Shown here in pieces: positions 49,801 through 62,262 of a stretch of DNA of 64,000 bases. A program made the position numbers and the translations under genes. The notes beneath the pieces were generated by a model that saw only the letters and a list, made by a program, of their open reading frames with translations, had not been told where the DNA came from and made no database searches. This stretch comes from Poecilobothrus nobilitatus (taxonomy: Eukaryota; Arthropoda; Insecta; Diptera; Dolichopodidae): positions 88,756,670 through 88,820,669 of the forward strand of contig OX352773.1 of NCBI GenBank assembly GCA_947095535.1, read 5' to 3'. Position 1 is the stretch's first letter; every line of letters starts with the position of its first letter.

Positions 49801-52800
49801 AAATTTTTGTAACGTAAATTACCTCTTCTATTTAAGTTGAAAACAATTATGCATTATGTAATCCTTAAATAAATCTTATAAATTTTGTATCATTGGCGTT
49901 TTATTAATTTTATATCACGTTTCACATAATTTTCATAAGTAAATACAGTTAGATTACGACGTGTTTAATTAGATAACAGACTCATAAACAGAAAATAAAT
50001 ATAATAAATATATTATATAGATAGGTAGGTATGTAGTATTATACATATATTATGTGCTTTTGTAATTGTTGGGGATAATTATAATTAAATTATACTATAA
50101 TGACACCAGAACAATTAATTATTTTGTACAAAGTATACATATATTATATTTATGTATATATATATATATAATATACCACTTGATTTTATTATTTTGAAAA
50201 AAAAAAACAAAATACATATTAAAATCACGTAAGAAAGCTTAAATTCAATATTAAGGATATTTAGCGTTCTTTCACTACAATGATGCAAATTTTTCTAATA
50301 AATATTTTTTGAAAATCGATAGATAATAAAGTTTTAAAGCTATTGTAGTTGGCTAATTTTGAAGTTTATTTATTTGTTTTTTTTTTTTATTGAAATTAAA
50401 AGAAATTAGAGATTATATATAAAATTTTTCAATTAAAAATATTATTTTAGAAATTTTTCTTTTTATGATTGCGAATGATTTGTGATAACATTACGTAAAG
50501 ATATCCTTTGAATTATTACATTATGATAAAGTTTTTATTGATCATGAAGTCCAAAAAAGGATATCTAAACTTTAGAAAATCATTTACAATTAGTTAATTA
50601 GTTATATATACAAATGATGGGTATATAACATTTAACCGAAATTCACATTACAAAAATCCACCTTGTCTAATTTAATTTGTCATAGAGTTTGTTTCGTAAA
50701 AAACTTTCTTTTCAAAAAGTCAGGATATTAAAATCGTTGCTTTGCACAACATTCATAATCTTTCATATACATATAGATATACGAGTACATATTCCCTAAA
50801 AAGGCAATAACCCTTAAATTATTGAAACATCGATTTTTTGTACAGCTTGAACAACTTTCACTATTTTAAATATACATAATATATACCTGTGCGGGGTGAT
50901 AAGTCATAGATAATATAAGATATAAGCCATAGATCGAGATTCTCAATTAGGAAAGATTTTAGATTTGGATTCAAAAGAATAATTTTATAGAAAAAGTAGC
51001 ATGCGTTGTAAAAAAAAAATCGGCTTACTCGAACAAAAACAAAATTCCTATATATTTTTAATAGGAATTTAAGATTCTTGTCTCTCAGGAGCTATTGATT
51101 CCTCAAGTTAGAACTCTACGATTTTGCAGGATTGTCAAATTTCAAGTTTCTAGCATTTGTAGTTTTATCAGAATTGAGAAGTGTGACCTAGATTCAGACA
51201 AAATGTTTTTATTAGATTAGACTAAATATGTATCTACATATATGCGAAACTCTGAATAAGAAGGGATTATAGAGTTGGTTACAAAATCAGTTTTCTAAGA
51301 TTTAGCTTAGTGGGTGTTTTAGGGACAATAGTCCCCACAATATTAAATTATTTGTTAATTTTAGAGCTTGTTAATTCAATTTAATAGATTTTCTTTTAAA
51401 GTAGTTTTAATCGAATGAAATATAACACCATATGAATGTATGACCTATTCAAATGAGTCATAAAGAATGAGTCGTAAAGACATATTCTTGAAATATGACA
51501 TATGGCTTTATGACGTACAACCATGTTTACCAATATGTATATAGATAATTTTTTTTTTTTTAACTTTCTTGGTAAGTGTTAAGATATTGACATTTCGGTA
51601 AATGCTAATATTAACATTTTATTAGGTGAGAAATTTGTACCCTTAGGTTTGTTATATGTATAGTTTTGTTAAATGTTCCTCTCCGTATATACATTTTAAA
51701 AAAAAATCAATTCTATCAAGAAAATTTCAATCAATAAAAATAAAGAAATAAAAAAAACATTTTAATCTAATTAATATTTATAATAAAAATTAAAAAACAA
51801 ATAATTAATCAAATTTTCTGCTGCTTTATCATTACTGGTAAAAATAATTTGTCAATTGTAAAATTTTTTTATTTAATTTTTATTGAGCTTTGAAATATTA
51901 TTGTTAAAAAGTATTTCGTATAACAACTATAGCCAATAAATATAATTAAATATTTAATTAATTTAATATAATATGTTTTAAAACAAACAAACAAAAAAAA
52001 AATACATAATATGTTATATATTTTATTTTCATTATATAATAATTATGTTTTAAGTAGTTTTAATGTAGAGTTCAAAAAAAAAAGTTTTCAAATTTAACAC
52101 TAGTGTGATGATTTGTTGAGGTGAATTTTTTTCTGAATAAGGTGAGTTTTTTTTTTATTTTTATTATATAATAATGGCAATGGTATTTTACTGCTTCTCT
52201 TACTGCTTATCTAAATAAATGTAAATTAAATGTTTTTATTTTTATATTATGTAAAAAAAAATTAAATAATGAATTATTTAATATTGAAAATATTGATAAT
52301 AATTTGTGAAGTGAAGTGAAGTGAATTGAAGTGAAAAAGAAAGAAATGTAGTATACAAAAAAAAAAAAAAAAAAACAAAAAATAAAATATTGATTAAGAT
52401 TATATTAATGTTATGAAAAAAATGGTGACTTTTCATTGTGGTGAATTTTATATAGTGATGGTGAATATTCATAAAAAGAGAATTAATTGAAAGAATGATA
52501 ATGAAAAAAAATCTTAATGTTTTTTTTTTTTTTTTTTTTTACGTGAATTCAAACTATTATTGTTGTAATTGTAGCTGTAGTTGTGGCTGTAGTAATTGAA
52601 ATTGATATAATAGAGTAATAGAGTAATGAATAATTAAGTGAGTGATGAAAAAGATTTTTGTTGTTTATTGCAATAACACTTTAAAATGCAGAAATGTTTT
52701 GCAGATCCTTTTTTTTTTCATTCTGTTATCTTTTAAATGCCAATAAAAAAGAAAAATGCCAATTCAAAATTTCTTTTTTTAAATTTAGAACGAAACAATT

Positions 52801-55555
52801 TTGAAAAAAAGAGAAATATAAAGGGGTGGATAAAATGGAGAATTGTAATTCAAATTGTCAATTTTGACATTTGATTTATTGAAAGAGAATAAAAGAATGG
52901 AATAATTTAGAATACAAAATACAAACAAAAGTAATTTTTTTTTGTGTTTGCCAAATAAAGATGGGAATGCTGATAGATTTCTGCATAATAAAGTTCGATA
53001 TTTTTTTTTTTTTGACTGTAAAAGTATGCACATTTTGATATAACGAGTATTTATGATATTTTGTGATTTATTTTTCTTTTTTTTTTTTTTTTTTACAAAA
53101 CTAGCCAAGTTTGAAAATTTGAACTAAATTATATGAGCACAAAAAAAAAAAAAAGAAAAAGAGTTGAATTAGTGATATTGGTGAAGAGTTGAATGGTGAA
53201 TTAGTGATATTGGTGGTAGAGTGATATTTAGTGAAAGTGATGTGAATAATTTTTTTATTATTGCGTTTTTTTTTGTACTTTAATTTCCTTTTTTAAAGTT
53301 TTCCACTGAATAGATGTGCAAAAATAAAAAATTATCGTTTTTCTTTTTTCATTTTAATATAAATTGACGTTGAAGTATTATCGAAATTTCAATTTTTTAT
53401 TCGTTGTAAATATTTAATTAATTTAATTTTGTTTTTTTTTTCTTTTTGAACAAATGGTTTAAATTTTTTGTTTTGAAAATGATGATGAAATGAAAATTAA
53501 GGATTAAAAAAACAAAAAGAGAAAAATTTTGAATTGATACAGTGGGTATTATAAGGTTTATATATTTTGATTTATTTTTAAGAGTATTTAGAAGAGTGCA
53601 TAAACTTTTTCTATTTTTGGAACAAAAAACAACATATGGACCCACTAAGCAATATTATTGATTATTTGTATGTATAGAGCATATTTTATTTGTTGCTTAA
53701 TGTGTATTGAAGAGGTTGTCTGCATATTTATAAGTTAATTTTAATAAATTTTTTTCTTTGGCTAATTATATTAAGTTTATTATTATTATTTTTTTTTTTT
53801 TTTAATGAATTTCTAATAAAATAAACTAAAATCTATATGAATAATTTTTTTTTATATGTATAAGTTGAAGGGTTATTTTAAAAATGTAAATGTAGTTCAT
53901 TATTCAAATTAATATAAAAATTACCTATATAAATATTTCAATTAATGTATAAATCTTTTAAAGTTTTAATGAATATGAAATATATTTTTAAAACTTGATG
54001 ATGTTCATCCAATATATTAATTTTTTTTTTTTTTTAACTTGATTTTAAAATTTATTTTTATCATTTTATATTAATAATTATCTAGAAAAATAAAAAAAAA
54101 CTTATTCTTAGAATTATGTAGATTGTTTTATATACACCTACAGTTAATTTATAATAAAATATATTAGCATACAACCTCTAGTTCATTTAATTTTTTTTTT
54201 TTTACACAAAATTTTCTAAGTTCTACGTCTACCCAAAAAAAAATAAAAAAAAAATTGCTTAACTTTGATGTATTTTTTATGTATTGACACAATATTTACA
54301 TGCTCTTATTAATTGATTATGCATTTAAACTTTTTTTTTGAATATGACATCAACAATAATTATTAATATATATATATTTATTGTATTTTAAAAATACTTT
54401 AAATTCTCTTCAGTCTTTGTACATGTACTTGAAAAACAAAAAAAAAAAAAAAAAAAAAAATCCCATTAATAAAAATATAATAACTATTGTCAGCTAATAA
54501 ATAATATAATACGTTAAATATGTCACGAAATTAATGCATTTAAAAATTATTATTTTTTAAATATTCCTTTAATTTATATATACAAACTAAATTATCTATT
54601 TTTGTTTTTATTTTTTGTTTTTAAAATAAGATAATTTTAATTAAAACATTCTTTGCTCGATTGCCAACATATATGCTGTCCATTTAATTTTTTTATTAAT
54701 ATAAATTAAATTTTTTGTTTTTTTTTTTTCTTTTTTCGGTAAATTAATAATAATAAAACAAAATTAAATATAAAACTAAAAATAAAACAATTTTTTAACA
54801 CATATTTACATTAAAAAAAAAAAAAAAACAATAAATTAATATTGATTTTTATGTTAGAATTTAATATTAATAATTTAAAAAAAAAAAATCACATCTATTT
54901 ATATGTACATAAAATAATTAATATTATTTATAAATATAAACTTATAGACTAATTTATATTTTACTTAATTAATATTTTCTATATATGTAATTAATTATTA
55001 ATTAATGTTTAATATTTTTTTATTTGAATTTTTTTTTTTTTTTTCCATATTAGTATAAGTTTTATCGGAACCAATAAATAAATATTAATAAATTTTATGT
55101 TAATTATTAACATTTTTAATTGAACTTCATAAGAAGTAATAAAGAGTATATTAAAAAAAAAAAAAAATATTAATGGAACGTTTGTTTGTTTTATTAATAT
55201 TTGGTTTTGTTTTTCTTTTTTTATTTCATACTTATTTGTATGTAATTAAATTGCAATTTTATTAATAATTATAAATTCGCGAAAAAAAAAATCAGCTTAA
55301 GGATATAAATGTAATTAATAATTTTTAATAGGTTATCAGGTATCATTAATATTATACGTTTTATATATTGCGTCAAATAAACATGTAGATATTTATTGAT
55401 TTTAACTGCAGTAAGTTTGTTTTCACAGATTTTATAATATAAATTATATTATAAAAATATGCCTCAATATTTTTTTTTAATATTCTTTTGTTGGAAATAA
55501 AAGTAACAAAAATATGAACAATTCAAAAAAAAAAAAAAATTGAAACAGTTGCATT
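49801..55555. other. A/T-rich noncoding stretch with minor repeats
   Basis: Contains six GTGAA-type pentamers at 52306-52335, a 32-bp tandem duplication of GAATTAGTGATATTGGTG at 53166-53215, and an 11-bp inverted repeat (AGATATCCTTT 50499-50509, AAAGGATATCT 50556-50566). 50880-51540 is slightly more balanced and may be an old repeat. There are long A runs at 54438-54460. No gene was recognised. Confidence 0.55.
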
Positions 55556-55559
55556 TTAA

Positions 55560-55650
55560 TTTGCTAACAACTCAAGCCCATTCCGTTCGTCTGTTGATGT
55601 GTCTGTTAACAACACTCATTATCACCGTTTGAGATGAAGTAATTGAATGT
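55560..55650 (+). repeat. Third fragment of the TGTTCGT-type repeat
   Basis: The ordered words CCGTTCGTCTGTTGATGTG, GTTAACAACACTC and CACCGTTTGAG parallel those at 9600 and 13720, with more divergence. Confidence 0.4.
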
Positions 55651-56070
55651 TAACTGTAAATAGATATTATAAAAAAATAATCAAAGATGTGAAACTGGTT
55701 TTTTTATTTAGTTTATTGATCCAATTACGAAACTGCAGCCCTTCAAAACTTGAAAAAGGCTTGTATTCAAATGGTAATCGTAATAATTTAAGTTTTACTA
55801 GAAAATTTCTTAATGTTTATATAAATAAAGACAAAGAAATCTTAATTTTACCGTTATTAGAAACCAACAATATTTTGTTTTCTATATTTTTTTTTTTAAA
55901 TATTTTGATAATATGCGCCCTGAAAACTCTTGGTTTTTCATTTTTGATTTATTTATTTTTAAATTAAGAGTGTTATGAGCTGGAATTTAAAAATGAATAC
56001 TTCGTATTCAGATGTATGTCATATATAATAAAATAAAGCTACTTTGTAACCTACACGTCCAACAATCATT
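55651..56070. other. Noncoding stretch
   Basis: A 106-codon frame (55647-55967) is open on the plus strand, but it is rich in L, I, F and N with no recognised domain. I treat it as chance. Confidence 0.4.
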
Positions 56071-56074
56071 TATA

Positions 56075-57165
56075 TTAGAACTAGCAGATTTATCGCGCGT
56101 TATCCATGAAAATGAAAAGTTTTTGGATTTGCGTTTTTCTGAGTTTTAACAAAATAAAATTTTTCGAACTTTGATGAAATCTAATCCCTTATTTGAAAGC
56201 TAAGGCAAAGAACTCCTGTTACACCTGGGTATTTAATAAAGTGATTGATTGATAGAAAATATAATATTAAATACATTATCTATATTATAATTCAGAACAA
56301 CGAAACAGCTAGACAACGAAAAAATCAAAAATTTTTAACTTTTAACTGTTCGGTTAAAGAGGGTCAAAGCGGTCAGAGGGTCAGAGGTTCAAAATGAACC
56401 TGTGGCCTTTGCTAATAAGGAGCAATGCTGCTGCAATGATTAAAGTTAATCGGTTAAAAAAGTTAGGATTGACAACGAAAGAATAAACATCGTAAAGCTA
56501 TCGTAGCTTTTATTATAAACAAATAACACTTTTGGACAGCTTTAATTAATTGGTTGAATGGTTTACGCAGAAAAACGAACAATTGAAAAATATTTTTGAT
56601 AAGTACTCGCGCTTACACAGGCTAATCGAATCATAAAATTATTTCAGTGAATTCTTTTTCAATGTGCGACACTTCTGTCCATTTTGAATTCAATCGGTTT
56701 AACTGTAAAATGAAGAAAAAAAAATTTGAAAAAATTTATTAGACCCTCGTACCGCAGGATTAATGAAACTTAATTGTAATTTGTCACCGATTTTCTTTAA
56801 GATTATCAATTCATCCTCAACAAAATTCAGGGCAACAAAAATACTTCTGTCTTTTTCATCGTGCCGGAATGGCTTAACGGAATTTAATAAAAATTTGCAA
56901 CGGGTTTTTTGTAGGACTACACAGTTGCCATGCGAAATTGAATACAAATCGCAAACAATCATTTTTTTTGGCAAACCGCCGGATCAAATAATGCATTGTT
57001 ATGAAATAAAGTAATTGAACTTTAAAAATAAGTAACATATGTGCAAACTTTAATGGATAGGAATGTAACGGTTAATGGATAGGAATGTAACATATAGCTC
57101 TAAACAATTTGTGGGTTCCATAGGACCTTCATGTGAAATTTGATTGCAATAGGAGTTGTGATTTT
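56075..57165. repeat. Decayed interspersed repeat, family unknown
   Basis: Balanced composition starting GCGCGTTATCCATGAAAAT, with GGTCAAAGCGGTCAGAGGG near 56350 and GCTGCTGCAATGATTAAAG near 56430. A 22-bp tandem duplication, TAATGGATAGGAATGTAAC at 57051 and 57073, lies near the right end. Open frames on both strands at 56699-57014 are mirror shadows without protein features. It is probably a noncoding transposon copy. Confidence 0.45.
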
Positions 57166-57228
57166 TAATCGTAACCAACAAACAATATTTATATTTTTTA
57201 AAAAGATTTTACTAGATCAGAACAAAAG

Positions 57229-57395
57229 AAAAACAAGAGATGAGAGTAGATTATGTCAAAGGATACCCGCATTTGAGACACCAAACTTAAAGAAATTCTG
57301 ATATATTTCGGTATTTTGAAAATATTTATGTAAATTTCGAAATTGTTTGACATTTAGTCGACACCGAAACGGGTTTATGGGTATAATAATTCTTA
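57229..57395 (+). mobile_element. DINE-like repeat, internally deleted copy 3
   Basis: It starts AACAAGAGATGAGAGTAG, GATTATGTCAAAGGATACC and CGCATTTGAG, parallel to the ends of the copies at 19081 and 31968. It finishes GGGTATAATAATT after only about 165 bp. The middle is missing. Confidence 0.5.
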
Positions 57396-58650
57396 GAACT
57401 TGGAAATTATAGGTAATTCATTTCATTTGCCATGGAATTTGTTTTAACGGAAAATTGTTTTAGTTATTATTAAAAAAGAAAAAAAAAACAGTTTTTCTTC
57501 AAATTTCACGTAATGACATTACACTTTCATAAATTGATTAAATGGAATTTAAATAGAAGTGTGCTTTAAATATTCAGCTTTATAAGAAAAAATAAAAACT
57601 CAAGTTTAAAAGTTCAGGATTGGCCTTCTATTATTATTTACTTACTTTAATCTGATATTTTAAATTAAATTAAAAAGTGAACCTAATATGTTCCATAGTG
57701 AATTTTTTTTTTTTTTTATAAGTAATGTGAATTTTTCATAAAGACAATCTGTCATTATAATATTAAGGAAAATACTCATTAAATGTGCTTTTATTTTATT
57801 TTATTTAATAATAAGTTGTTTTTTTTGAGTGTATCTAAATTTGTAGATATTGAATGTTTCTTTGAGGTATAACGTGTAATATTCTTTGGTGAACTTTTGT
57901 GAATATTTAAATATTTTTCAAATTATTAAAATTTTTTTTTTGATGCTCTATTTAGGAAAACAATTTTATTAATTTAATTATTGTTATAATATACATTAAA
58001 CAAAATTTACACATATATAACATGCGAAGCAATATTAATATTATACTACTGTTAAACAAATAACATTTATTCTACTTTATTTTTTTTTTTTTTGTAATAT
58101 GTATATATTTTTTTTTTTAAGCTAAGACATTAAGATTTAGATACAAGAGTTTAGAATGTGTATGGATATATTAATATGTGAAATTCAATTAATTTTTCCT
58201 TGCCAATATGCGCTGATTATTTTTTTATATCGTGCTTTATTTGTTTATATGATGAACTCAAATATTAGGCTACATTAATATTATTTTATTTTAACATTTT
58301 TTTTATGTTGTTGTTTTTGTAAATGTACTTTTTAAAATTAATGTAAAAATTAAACTTTCGTTTTAGTTTTCTTTTGTGTTTTTAATTAAAAGCCCGTAAA
58401 TTCAAATTTATTTCTTTTCGGGAATTCTGAAAATAACGGGATCCCGCGAAGGAAAAAGTCAGTGTATGCTAAAAATACCTTCCAATGACACCTTTTAAAA
58501 ATCATATATGATTATTCTCGCATCGCGAAGTACGAAAAGGACATTTAAGAACATACTTTCTCACTTCAGTTTTTTTTTTTAAATAAACCGTCATATCTTT
58601 AAGTCTGCTGAATATATATGTATATTTAGTTTTGATTAAGAAAGATAATT
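57396..58650. other. A/T-rich noncoding stretch
   Basis: A balanced patch at 58420-58560 (ACGGGATCCCGCGAAGG) may belong to the next element or to another old repeat. No gene was seen. Confidence 0.45.
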
Positions 58651-59202
58651 ATCTAATAGTTATTTTAAATTTTGTTTGGTAAAGATAGGTGTTGCCGTTG
58701 TGGAGATATAAAAGTTGAAAGTTAACCCAAAAAAAAAATTTTTTTTTTTTAAATTTTTCTTTAAAAATGCGATATTTTTCAAAATTTTGTCAATAACACC
58801 TCCAGTAATTGTACCTCCTTGATAAGGTCTCGTTTCACTCTAAAAATCACCATACTTAATTCGAACCTATATCCTATATTTTAGAAGATATAAGTAAAAT
58901 TATTATATACTGTATTATATGCGGCGACGTGTCATGAAGCCCGCGACCATTGTACCCTTGGGTGTTATGGTCCAGCAACTGTGAGACACAATGCCCAGTA
59001 GATTTAAAGTGTGTATGGATGATTTTTAGAGTGGTAATAGAACTTCCAACGAAGTAAGGGTGTTTTTGTGCAAAATATGAAAAAAAAAACAAAAAAAAAT
59101 TGTTAAAATTGTTTTGGTCAGCATTTTTAATTTTCAACTCTTATATCTGTCACAACGGCAACATCTGTCTTTATCAAACAGACGTTAAAATAATTGTCAG
59201 AT
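58651..59202. mobile_element. Long inverted-repeat (hairpin) element
   Basis: The left arm (58651 to about 58858) contains GTTTGGTAAAGATAGGTGTT, GCCGTTGTGGAGATATAA and CACTCTAAAAATCACCATAC. The right arm (about 59007-59202), read on the minus strand, gives GTTTGATAAAGACAGATGTT, GCCGTTGTGACAGATATAAG and CACTCTAAAAATCATCCATAC. The arms therefore pair over about 190-200 bp, with perhaps 75-80 percent identity by eye. A central segment of about 150 bp (with GCGGCGACGTGTCATGAAG) is single-copy. This is a foldback or long-TIR MITE. Transcribed, it would make a long hairpin RNA. Confidence 0.75.
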
Positions 59203-59275
59203 CATTACTCTACTCTCTCATTTTCATATCATTACTCTAGACTAATTGTCTAGATCATTACTCTCTAGATAAAAT
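59201..59275. repeat. Imperfect tandem repeat, unit about 26 bp
   Basis: ATCATTACTCT occurs at 59201, 59228 and 59254, and TAATTGTC precedes the first and third. The array directly abuts the right end of the inverted-repeat element and shares its terminal TAATTGTCAGAT word. Confidence 0.6.
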
Positions 59276-60770
59276 ATACATATATTATAATAGAATAAAC
59301 GGTTAAAATAAAATATATAACGGTTTAGATAAAAAAACTAAAAAGGGAAAACATTGATAGATATATATACTTTTGAAAAGGTGACATTATGAAGTACCGT
59401 TGATTTTGACTTACGAGAGCTCACGTTAAATTCAGAATAGCATTTTTTTTTTTATAAATTTTTGGCAACATTAAAACTAAAAATATTTTTAAATTCAATG
59501 TTTAATTATTTTAATAAAAGTTTGTAAGTAGAAAGGGGTTTGTAAGTCTACAAAATAATAAAAGGATTTATAATTCTATAAAATTTGAACCGTTGTACGA
59601 ATATTAAATTGATTTTAACTCCATTACTATATTTTAAGAAAAAGAAGTATAGGAGTATGAAAAATTTATTAATATAAACTATTAAAACGAAAAAAGTATT
59701 TTTAGTTTTATTAATGTTGATTATTTTTTAAATAATATTTTCGAATATTAATTTAATTTAGTATAAAAAAAAATAATATCAAGTGCAAATTATTTCTATT
59801 AATTGCTATTATAATAAATTCATATACAGTCAAATTTGAATAATCCGTATTTCTTGTTTTTATTTAATTAAAAAAAAAAAAAAAATATTAATTAATTTTA
59901 TATTAATTTTATTGTAAAATTTTTCAATTTATTTTTCTTTTCATTTTCAATACAAAAAATTCAATTTAACAAAATGTTGACTGTATAAATATTTAATTGA
60001 TTGAATTATATTTTTTGTTTTTTTTTCTTTTTCATTATTATTACAAATTTTTACAATAATATATATAATTAATTAAAAAAAAAAAAAAAAAACAATTTAG
60101 TAGTTAATTTTTACTATATTAATAATTAATTTAGTTTTATTTTTTTTTTTTAACTTTTATTAATTAAATAACAGTCATATACACGGGCAAAAGAGCTAAG
60201 AAGCGGTTCCTTTTAATAGTTTTTTATTTCCTGTTTTTAAAAATTTCGATATTTTAATGGTTTTTATTATATTTATTTTTAATAAAATCTATTTGGTTTT
60301 TTTTTTTTTGCTTACTGTTATTATTTACTTAATTTTATTTTATAGTTTGTTTAGTTAAAAAAAAAAATGATTGCAAACTTGATCTGTTTGGAGTTTCAAT
60401 TTATTTTTATATCTGATTTTCTAATTCTTTTTTTTTTTTTTTTTTTTTTTTTGAATCTTATCTACTATTTTAATATAATATGATAATTTTATTTTATTTG
60501 TTTTTTTTTTTCTTTTCTTTTTTATATAAAATCAAGATTTCAATAAATTAATTAAATTTAAAAAAAAAACCAGAAAAATAATTAAAAAAAAAAAATAATA
60601 AGTTTTGCATATTAAATTAAATTGAGAAAAGAGAAATAACTTTTTTAATTAAAGTGAATGGATGGATATTGGAAAATTAATTTTATATAGGACAATTTAG
60701 ATTTGCAGAAATACCAGTCAGAAATAACATTTCGAATTTAATTAGAAATAGAGAGTGAAAATTGGGTCAG
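59276..60770. other. Very A/T-rich noncoding stretch
   Basis: Includes 25 T at 60428-60452 and several A/T runs. No gene was seen. Confidence 0.6.
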
Positions 60771-60773
60771 TAC

Positions 60774-61135
60774 AGTTGGCAACTTCCATTAAGCAATTGG
60801 ACATTTGTTCAGTGGACATTTCGCAAAATTGAACATTTAAGAAAAAGACATTTGGCAACCTTCATTTAAGTAGACGTTCATCTCAGAGGGCAGTAAATTT
60901 ATTTCAAAAATAAACTTTACGTTTTCGATATTCATGCAGCTAATGAAAGAAAAATAAATCTCTCAAATTTAAATCGTTGATTGTTAAAAGATACGAAGTA
61001 TATACACTTGTAAAAGTTGTTAATCGTTCAATTAGCTAAATGTCCAGTTAAGAAAGTTGTTAAATGTCCTTTTTGCTAATTGTTCATTTTGCTAAGATTA
61101 TTTCTTTTAGTTAAGTGTCTGTTGTGTTATATGCC
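60774..61135. mobile_element. Foldback-like element with GGACATTT subrepeats
   Basis: On the left (60774-60860) the words GGACATTT, GGACATTT, GAACATTT and GACATTT occur every 14-18 bp, separated by TTGTTCAGT, CGCAAAATT and AAGAAAAA. On the right (61021-61135) the same words run in inverted orientation: AAATGTCC twice, with TGTTCATTTTGCTAAG and TAAGTGTCTG. GGCAACTTCC and GGCAACCTTC bracket the left array. Inverted arrays of short degenerate subrepeats around a single-copy centre are typical of foldback transposons. Confidence 0.55.
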
Positions 61136-61529
61136 ATTTTTTTTTTAGTATCTTTTTACAAATGTTCAACTTGTCAAGTGCAAGTGTGAAATTAGTATTT
61201 ATGTATTATAAATATTGTGCGTTGACCCATAGTCCCTCAGTCTCTAAAAGTTTACAATGATTATTAGTAAGTACCATAAAGCTTTACATAGTCAATATGT
61301 AGTATAAAGGATGTTATATTCGATAGGCACTGCGATATAGCGTCTAAAAGCATAAAATGAAAAAAAATCTGAAAGAAATGCAAATTTCTTATTAGATATG
61401 TTATTTCATTTACTTTTAGATTCTATTTCATTTATATATTAATTTCATAGCGAAATAAGATCTTAAAGTAAATAATGAAATAAAATAGGAAAAAAAAATG
61501 TTTGGTTTTATATAGGAAATTTTCAGTTT
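61136..61529. other. Noncoding stretch
   Basis: Nothing was recognised beyond an inverted pairing of ATTTCATTTACTTTTAGAT and TCTTAAAGTAAATAATGAAAT words (61404-61482), which may belong to an old repeat. Confidence 0.4.
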
Positions 61530-62262
61530 TTGACCCCTTACAGCTCCTAAACGGAGGGTGATACAAAAAAAATTTGAAATGACTCATACTTATTTTCAAA
61601 GATCTAACTTGTGTCAAAATTTCAAGTTTCCAACTTAAACCGTTTAGAAGATAGAAGGGTTAAAGGATTTTGCAAAATTTGAGTTTTGCATAACGGTAAA
61701 TTAAGACACCGTATGCCACAAATATATATTTATTGTATATATACTTTTAAAGCTAATAAAAATAGTAATCGTTTGGCGTTTTCAAAATGAAGATATACCT
61801 TATACAACTTGTGCTATAACAATTTAAATATAGAGCTTTTTTGAACCTTTGGGGAGCTGTAGCTCCGTAATGGGTGGGGCTACAAAAAAAAGTTATTAAA
61901 AATAAAATGAATATTTTGATGATATCTATCAGCAGTTAAAATTTCATAGCTCTATTTCAAAAAAAATGTGGGGATCTAAAAGTTAGGTGTTCGAGAGCTA
62001 CCCTAAGTTTTGGTCCAAACTCAACCAAAAAAAATAGGGAACCTACAAATTACTCCCAGAATATTTTGTGTAAATTTCAAGATTCTAGTTTTCTTAGTTT
62101 TTGAGTTAGCGTGCTTACGGGCGGACGGACATGGCTCAAAAGTCTTAGAATTTTTTTCTGATCCGATCCATACCTTTGAAGGTATATCTAGCTCGCTTAT
62201 TTCGAGGTGTTACAAACGGAGGAGTAATTTTATTATACCCGATCCTATCGTACGGGTATAAT
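61530..62262 (+). mobile_element. Diverged DINE-like repeat, copy 4
   Basis: The right part matches the family: GGGCGGACGGACATGGCTC, GATCCGATCCATACCTTTGA, GAGGTGTTACAAACGGAGG, then a terminal hairpin TATACCCG (62234-62241) with CGGGTATA (62253-62260). The left boundary is uncertain. Sequences such as CTCCTAAACGGAGGG and TTTCAAGTTTCCAAC near 61545-61635 look like its interior. An 83-codon open frame over the right end is accidental. Confidence 0.6.

Noticed and set aside
55647..55967. 106-codon open frame as a membrane protein
   Set aside because: Hydrophobic and Asn/Lys-rich composition is what A/T-rich DNA yields in any frame. There is no family pattern or supporting promoter.
56699..57014. 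Overlapping open frames on both strands as a small gene
   Set aside because: They mirror each other, lack any recognisable domain, and lie in a balanced-composition repeat region.
62010..62261. 83-codon open frame on the plus strand
   Set aside because: It coincides with the terminal part of another DINE-like copy and has no protein features.
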